Origin: Domibacillus sp. PGB-M46
GTDB lineage: Bacteria; Bacillota; Bacilli; Bacillales; Domibacillaceae
Length of the DNA stretch: 64,000 bases
Assembly (NCBI RefSeq): GCF_022668875.1
Contig: NZ_JAKGCR010000007.1
Span: 62,001-126,000, forward strand
Reading direction: 5' to 3'
Shown here: positions 60,679-64,000 of the stretch, in pieces
How positions within the stretch are numbered: position 1 is the first letter of the stretch
How the letters are laid out: every line of letters begins with the position of its first letter
Translations under genes and position numbers: made by a program
The notes under the pieces: model-generated
Databases searched by the model: none
What the model saw: the letters and a program-made list of their open reading frames with translations, nothing else
Told to the model about the DNA's origin: nothing

Positions 60679-62015
60679 TATTCAGCTGATGCTGATTCGG
60701 CTTCCATCGGCTTGGACTTTTTCACTTCAATCGCATGGATATGGTGGCCTTCCGCATCGCGGATAATGAATTCATAGCCGTCCTGCTCAATCGAATCACC
60801 AAGCTTAACATCGATATTTTCAGTAAGCGCCCAGCCGCCAAGCGTATCTACTTCCTCATCAGAAAGCTCTGTGCCTAACAGGTCATTTACTTCTGAAATA
60901 AGCAGACGCGCATTTAATAAATAGTGCTTTTCACCAAGCTTTTGCACATCCGGTTTTTCATCGGTATCAAATTCATCCCGGATTTCTCCAACGATTTCTT
61001 CCAAAATGTCCTCAACTGTTACAAGCCCTGATGTACCGCCATATTCATCCATAAGCACAGCCATATGAATACGCTCTTTTTGCATTTTTAAAAGCAGGTC
61101 GTGAATCGGAATGGTCTCAATCACACGAATCACCGGCTTCACAAATTCTTCGAGCGGCCGGCTCCGGTCGCTGTTCCGGTTTAAATAATACGAAAGTAGC
61201 TCCTTCATATTTACCATGCCGAGAATATTATCCTTATCACCATCATCCACCGGATACCTCGTATACTTTTCCAGTTCAATGATGGAGGTAATTTCATCCC
61301 ACTTTAAGTCCTTCGACAGCGTAACCATATCGGTACGCGGCACCATAATTTCTTTTGCGACACGCTCGTCAAACTCAAAAATACGGTCCACATACTTGTA
61401 CTCTGATTGATTAATCTCTCCGCTTTTAAAGCTTTCTGATAAAATGATCCGCAGCTCTTCTTCTGAATGAGCCATTTCATGCTCAGACGCAGGCTTTAGT
61501 CCGAAAATACCGACAAGTCCGCGCGCAGAACCATTCAATGCTTTAATAAATGGATACATAATTTTATCAAAAATAATAATGAGCGGTGAAAACATTAATG
61601 TTACCCATTCCGCTTTTTGAATCGCAACGGTCTTTGGTGCAAGCTCTCCGACAACAACGTGCAGAAATGTAACCACCGCAAACGCAATAATAAAAGACAA
61701 GATGCTTGCAGCGGATGGAGCAACCTCGAAATGTTCAAATACCGGATGTAGTATAGCTTCTACCGTTGGTTCACCGAGCCACCCAAGTCCAAGAGCAGTA
61801 ATAGTGATGCCAAGCTGGCAGGCAGATAAATATTCATCAAGGTTTGACGTTACTTTTTTCGCTGCCATCGCCCGCTTGTTTCCTTCTTCAACAAGCTGAT
61901 TGATGCGTGACTGGCGCACACGAATAATAGCAAATTCAGTTGCTACAAAAAATCCGGTTAATACAATGAGTAATGCAAATGATACTAATTTAACAGCAAT
62001 ACCTATATCTATCAA
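60678..62015 (-). CDS. CNNM/CBS-domain membrane protein (HlyC/CorC family)
   Basis: A 445-residue protein with a DUF21/CNNM transmembrane domain (1-195, three to four helices, [18 protein letters not shown] near the start), two CBS domains (about 215-335, [13 protein letters not shown] and [23 protein letters not shown] split) and a CorC_HlyC C-terminal domain (about 350-430). Such proteins take part in magnesium export or metal homeostasis; B. subtilis relatives include MpfA. The first usable start is TTG at 62015, but no ribosome site lies near it; AGGAGGTGA is about 35 bases away. The start is therefore uncertain. Confidence 0.88.
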   Translation of the reverse strand: MIDIGIAVKLVSFALLIVLTGFFVATEFAIIRVRQSRINQLVEEGNKRAMAAKKVTSNLDEYLSACQLGITITALGLGWLGEPTVEAILHPVFEHFEVAPSAASILSFIIAFAVVTFLHVVVGELAPKTVAIQKAEWVTLMFSPLIIIFDKIMYPFIKALNGSARGLVGIFGLKPASEHEMAHSEEELRIILSESFKSGEINQSEYKYVDRIFEFDERVAKEIMVPRTDMVTLSKDLKWDEITSIIELEKYTRYPVDDGDKDNILGMVNMKELLSYYLNRNSDRSRPLEEFVKPVIRVIETIPIHDLLLKMQKERIHMAVLMDEYGGTSGLVTVEDILEEIVGEIRDEFDTDEKPDVQKLGEKHYLLNARLLISEVNDLLGTELSDEEVDTLGGWALTENIDVKLGDSIEQDGYEFIIRDAEGHHIHAIEVKKSKPMEAESASAE

Positions 62016-62124
62016 TATTCGGAAAAAGCAGTCTGACTGCCCTTTCCTCTCACCTCCTAGGGTAAAAAAGTAAGTTTTTCTGTACCCATGTTTTCTCCTA
62101 TCATACCAAATGGCACCGGATTTC

Positions 62125-63159
62125 TTATAATGATTCGTCTTCTTTTTTCACGATTTGCATGCCTTCCAGCGCAATCGCATAATGAATCGCATGTTTTAGC
62201 GTAGCAAAGCACTTTAAATCGTTTAAATAAATGCCTTTTGAAGCCATCTCCATCCCCAGTTCCGGTGAAATGCCGGCGACAATCGGCACTGCGCCGATCA
62301 ACTGAATGGATTGTGTCACTTTTTCAAGTGTGCTTAAAATCAAATTGTTCATTGCTTTAATGCCGGTAACGTCCAGAATCAGCATATTCGCTTTGTGCTC
62401 CACGATGGACTGAAGCGCTTTTTCCGTAAAATCATCTGACCGCTCTTGATCAAACCGCCCCATCACCGGCGTAACCAAAATGCCGTCAAGAACCGGAATA
62501 ATTGGCGATGACAGCTCGCGGATCAGCTTGCGCAGCTCAATCGTCCGATTTTCAACCATCGCTTCAAGCTGGATGATTGTCTGCTGTTCCCGTGTTTGAA
62601 TATGCTCGCTCACGTTTTCCGACGGTGTTTTTGAAGATGGAAACAATTCAATTTCTTTATATGACTTTTCTTCGTCCGCCTCATACTCCGTTACTTTGTA
62701 CCAAATTGTTTCCCCGATCAATCCGCTCAGTACGCCAGCCCAGTGTCCTCCAAGAAATGTGCCCGCACCCTCTTTCCCCTGCGCCTGCACGACCTTGCTT
62801 TCCCAGTCATTGCGAATAGACAAAACCGCTCGGCGCTCTGCTAAGCACAGCCGCTTGAATTCTGTCGCTCCCCAGCCGGCCGATGCGTACATATCGGGCA
62901 GGAGCTCCAGCGTTTTTTCCACGCTCCATTTTTCTTTATAAAAACGGCTCACGATTTTTCCCGTCCGGTATCCTGCAGCTTCCATTACAACCCGGGCGGA
63001 TTCTGCACCTGTTACTTCTTCAATCGTATCAATGAACGTTTTCAGCGCTGTTTTTGTCCAAAAAAGGACTACATCCGCTCCTTCAAACTGAAACAGCCCT
63101 TCTGCTCGGTCCCATTGAAGGCTCGTTCCATTGATTTCGAATTGCTGCTTTTCCTGCAT
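62125..63159 (-). CDS. RsbR-like protein with V4R-like and STAS domains
   Basis: A 344-residue soluble regulator. The N-terminal half (about 10-165) resembles a V4R/heme-NO-type ligand pocket ([39 protein letters not shown]). A linker helix of about 190-215 follows, then a STAS domain (about 218-335) with [18 protein letters not shown] and [12 protein letters not shown], the RsbR-type phosphothreonine position, and AIQL-type core. It likely tunes the SigB stressosome as an RsbR paralogue. The partner rsbS/rsbT genes are not in the window. GGAGGGA precedes the ATG. Confidence 0.85.
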   Translation of the reverse strand: MQEKQQFEINGTSLQWDRAEGLFQFEGADVVLFWTKTALKTFIDTIEEVTGAESARVVMEAAGYRTGKIVSRFYKEKWSVEKTLELLPDMYASAGWGATEFKRLCLAERRAVLSIRNDWESKVVQAQGKEGAGTFLGGHWAGVLSGLIGETIWYKVTEYEADEEKSYKEIELFPSSKTPSENVSEHIQTREQQTIIQLEAMVENRTIELRKLIRELSSPIIPVLDGILVTPVMGRFDQERSDDFTEKALQSIVEHKANMLILDVTGIKAMNNLILSTLEKVTQSIQLIGAVPIVAGISPELGMEMASKGIYLNDLKCFATLKHAIHYAIALEGMQIVKKEDESL

Positions 63160-63245
63160 CCATAATCCCTCCCGTGGTTTCTCATACAGTCATTTTACAA
63201 TGAGTACCCGCCGTTTAACAGTTTTCTCCCGTTTTTTTCGGAAAA

Positions 63246-63254
63246 TGATATAAT
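63246..63254 (+). promoter_or_regulatory. Extended -10 promoter of ABC-F gene
   Basis: TGATATAAT, a perfect extended -10, is 30 bases before the ATG. The -35 is not clear. Confidence 0.55.
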
Positions 63255-63283
63255 GATCAAAAAAGAACAAGGAGTTTATATAG

Positions 63284-64000
63284 ATGAGTATTTTATCAGT
63301 CAGCCGCTTGAGCCATGGCTTCGGCGACCGTGCTATCTTTAATGATGTGTCATTTCGTCTCCTAAAGGGCGAGCACATTGGTCTTGTTGGGGCAAACGGC
63401 GAAGGAAAATCTACTTTTATGAATATTATTACTGGAACGCTGCAGCCAGATGAAGGAAAAGTAGAATGGTCTAAAAATGTCCGTGTCGGCTATCTTGACC
63501 AGCACGCGGTATTGAAGCAGGGCATGACCATTCGCGATGTACTGCGTACAGCGTTTCAATATTTATTTGATATTGAAACAAAAATGAACGAATTGTTTGG
63601 GCAAATGGCCGAGGTTACGCCAGAAGAGCTGGAGAAGCTTCTTGAAGAAACAGGTACGATGCAGGACTTGCTGACGAACAATGACTTTTACGTGATTGAT
63701 GCCAAAATTGAAGAAACAGCACGCGGGCTCGGGCTTGATGATATCGGCCTTGATCGTGATGTACATGACTTGAGCGGCGGACAGCGGACAAAAGTACTAC
63801 TGGCCAAATTACTGCTCGAAAAGCCAGAAATTCTGCTGCTGGATGAGCCGACCAATTACCTGGATGAACAGCATATTGAATGGCTGAAGCGTTACCTGCA
63901 GGAATATGAAAATGCGTTTGTCCTTATTTCACATGATATTCCATTCTTAAACAGTGTGGTCAACTTGATTTATCATATGGAAAACCAAGAGCTGAACCGC
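63284..64000 (+). CDS. ykpA: ABC-F family ATPase (YkpA-like), 5' part
   Basis: The gene runs off the window end; 239 codons are present. The first ABC domain shows LLKGEHIGLVGANGEGKSTF (Walker A), DLSGGQRTKVLLAKL (signature), and EILLLDEPTNYLDE (Walker B), with an SHDIPFLN H-loop. Two-domain ABC-F proteins are soluble and act on ribosomes, in antibiotic resistance or translation control. The opening SILSVSRLSHGFGDRAIF strongly resembles B. subtilis YkpA. ACAAGGAG lies upstream. The second ABC domain lies beyond position 64000. Confidence 0.9.
   Translation, partial: MSILSVSRLSHGFGDRAIFNDVSFRLLKGEHIGLVGANGEGKSTFMNIITGTLQPDEGKVEWSKNVRVGYLDQHAVLKQGMTIRDVLRTAFQYLFDIETKMNELFGQMAEVTPEELEKLLEETGTMQDLLTNNDFYVIDAKIEETARGLGLDDIGLDRDVHDLSGGQRTKVLLAKLLLEKPEILLLDEPTNYLDEQHIEWLKRYLQEYENAFVLISHDIPFLNSVVNLIYHMENQELNR

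Noticed and set aside
62016-62124. Magnesium (M-box) or manganese riboswitch before the CNNM gene
   Set aside because: A GGTGAG string is present, but the region is too short and lacks the other conserved blocks.
1-64000. CRISPR arrays, tRNA or rRNA genes, intact transposases, prophage
   Set aside because: No regularly spaced repeats, no cloverleaf or rRNA segments, and no transposase or phage proteins were seen.

Overview
The window reads as chromosomal DNA of an endospore-forming member of the Bacillaceae. The evidence is the set of recognisable Bacillus subtilis-type genes (yraG-yraF-adhB with yraE-yraD, katE, the ycsFGI-kip cluster, ykhA, ykrK-like, yvr/btu, mtnU, ykpA), strong GGAGG ribosome binding sites, SigA/SigB-type promoters, U-tract terminators, and SAM and cobalamin riboswitches. 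Base composition looks moderate. The genus cannot be fixed from the sequence alone. No rRNA, tRNA, CRISPR array, prophage or intact insertion sequence was seen.

Layout. 1-2.5 kb: spore-coat CotF-like gene pairs in divergent arrangement with a zinc alcohol dehydrogenase. 2.5-9.5 kb: catalase behind a SigB-like promoter, an SH3b/amidase cell-wall enzyme, lipoate ligase, a DUF1206 membrane protein, an intergenic repeat with inverted ends, and a GAF-GGDEF protein. 9.5-16.8 kb: an eight-gene cluster with the 5-oxoprolinase genes pxpB, pxpC and pxpA, a private biotin carboxylase and biotin carrier pair, ycsI, the IclR regulator kipR and an NRAMP-like permease. 16.9-23.2 kb: a secreted beta-amylase under a perfect cre site, an MFS transporter, a membrane-anchored substrate-binding-like protein, a membrane diguanylate cyclase and a YciI protein. 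23.2-30 kb: the GABA operon gabT-gabD-gabP behind a near-perfect sigma-54 promoter, its PAS/AAA+ activator, and a divergent LysR gene. 30-35.3 kb: thioesterase, a DUF1836 regulator back to back with a hemolysin III gene across a promoter/operator, an S-layer-anchored amidase and a small lipoprotein. 35.4-46.7 kb: thirteen tightly overlapping cobalamin uptake and salvage genes behind one cobalamin riboswitch. 46.8-55.8 kb: small stress and membrane genes, the para-aminobenzoate genes pabB-pabA-pabC, a SAM-riboswitch-controlled unknown protein, an omega-amidase-like gene, metA and topB. 55.9-64 kb: a TspO-like protein, a large DUF2157/GDYXXLXY membrane protein, a second copy of the repeat, an NlpC/P60 enzyme, a broken sensor gene, a CNNM/CBS protein, an RsbR-like STAS protein and the start of an ABC-F ATPase.

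How the parts work together. The cobalamin operon lacks corrin-ring genes. It encodes import (BtuFCD), remodelling (CbiZ fused to the ATPase), nucleotide-loop assembly (CobU, CobS, CobC, CobQ, CbiB, CobD), adenosylation (PduO type) and salvage of alpha-ribazole (CblT, CblS), so the cell is a corrinoid scavenger. The pxp cluster pairs KipI/KipA-type proteins, homologous to the carboxyltransferase part of urea carboxylase, with a biotin carboxylase and a carrier protein. This is enough parts for a four-subunit biotin-dependent enzyme next to 5-oxoprolinase. The gab region is a complete sigma-54 circuit: activator, candidate enhancer palindromes, -24/-12 promoter and catabolic operon.
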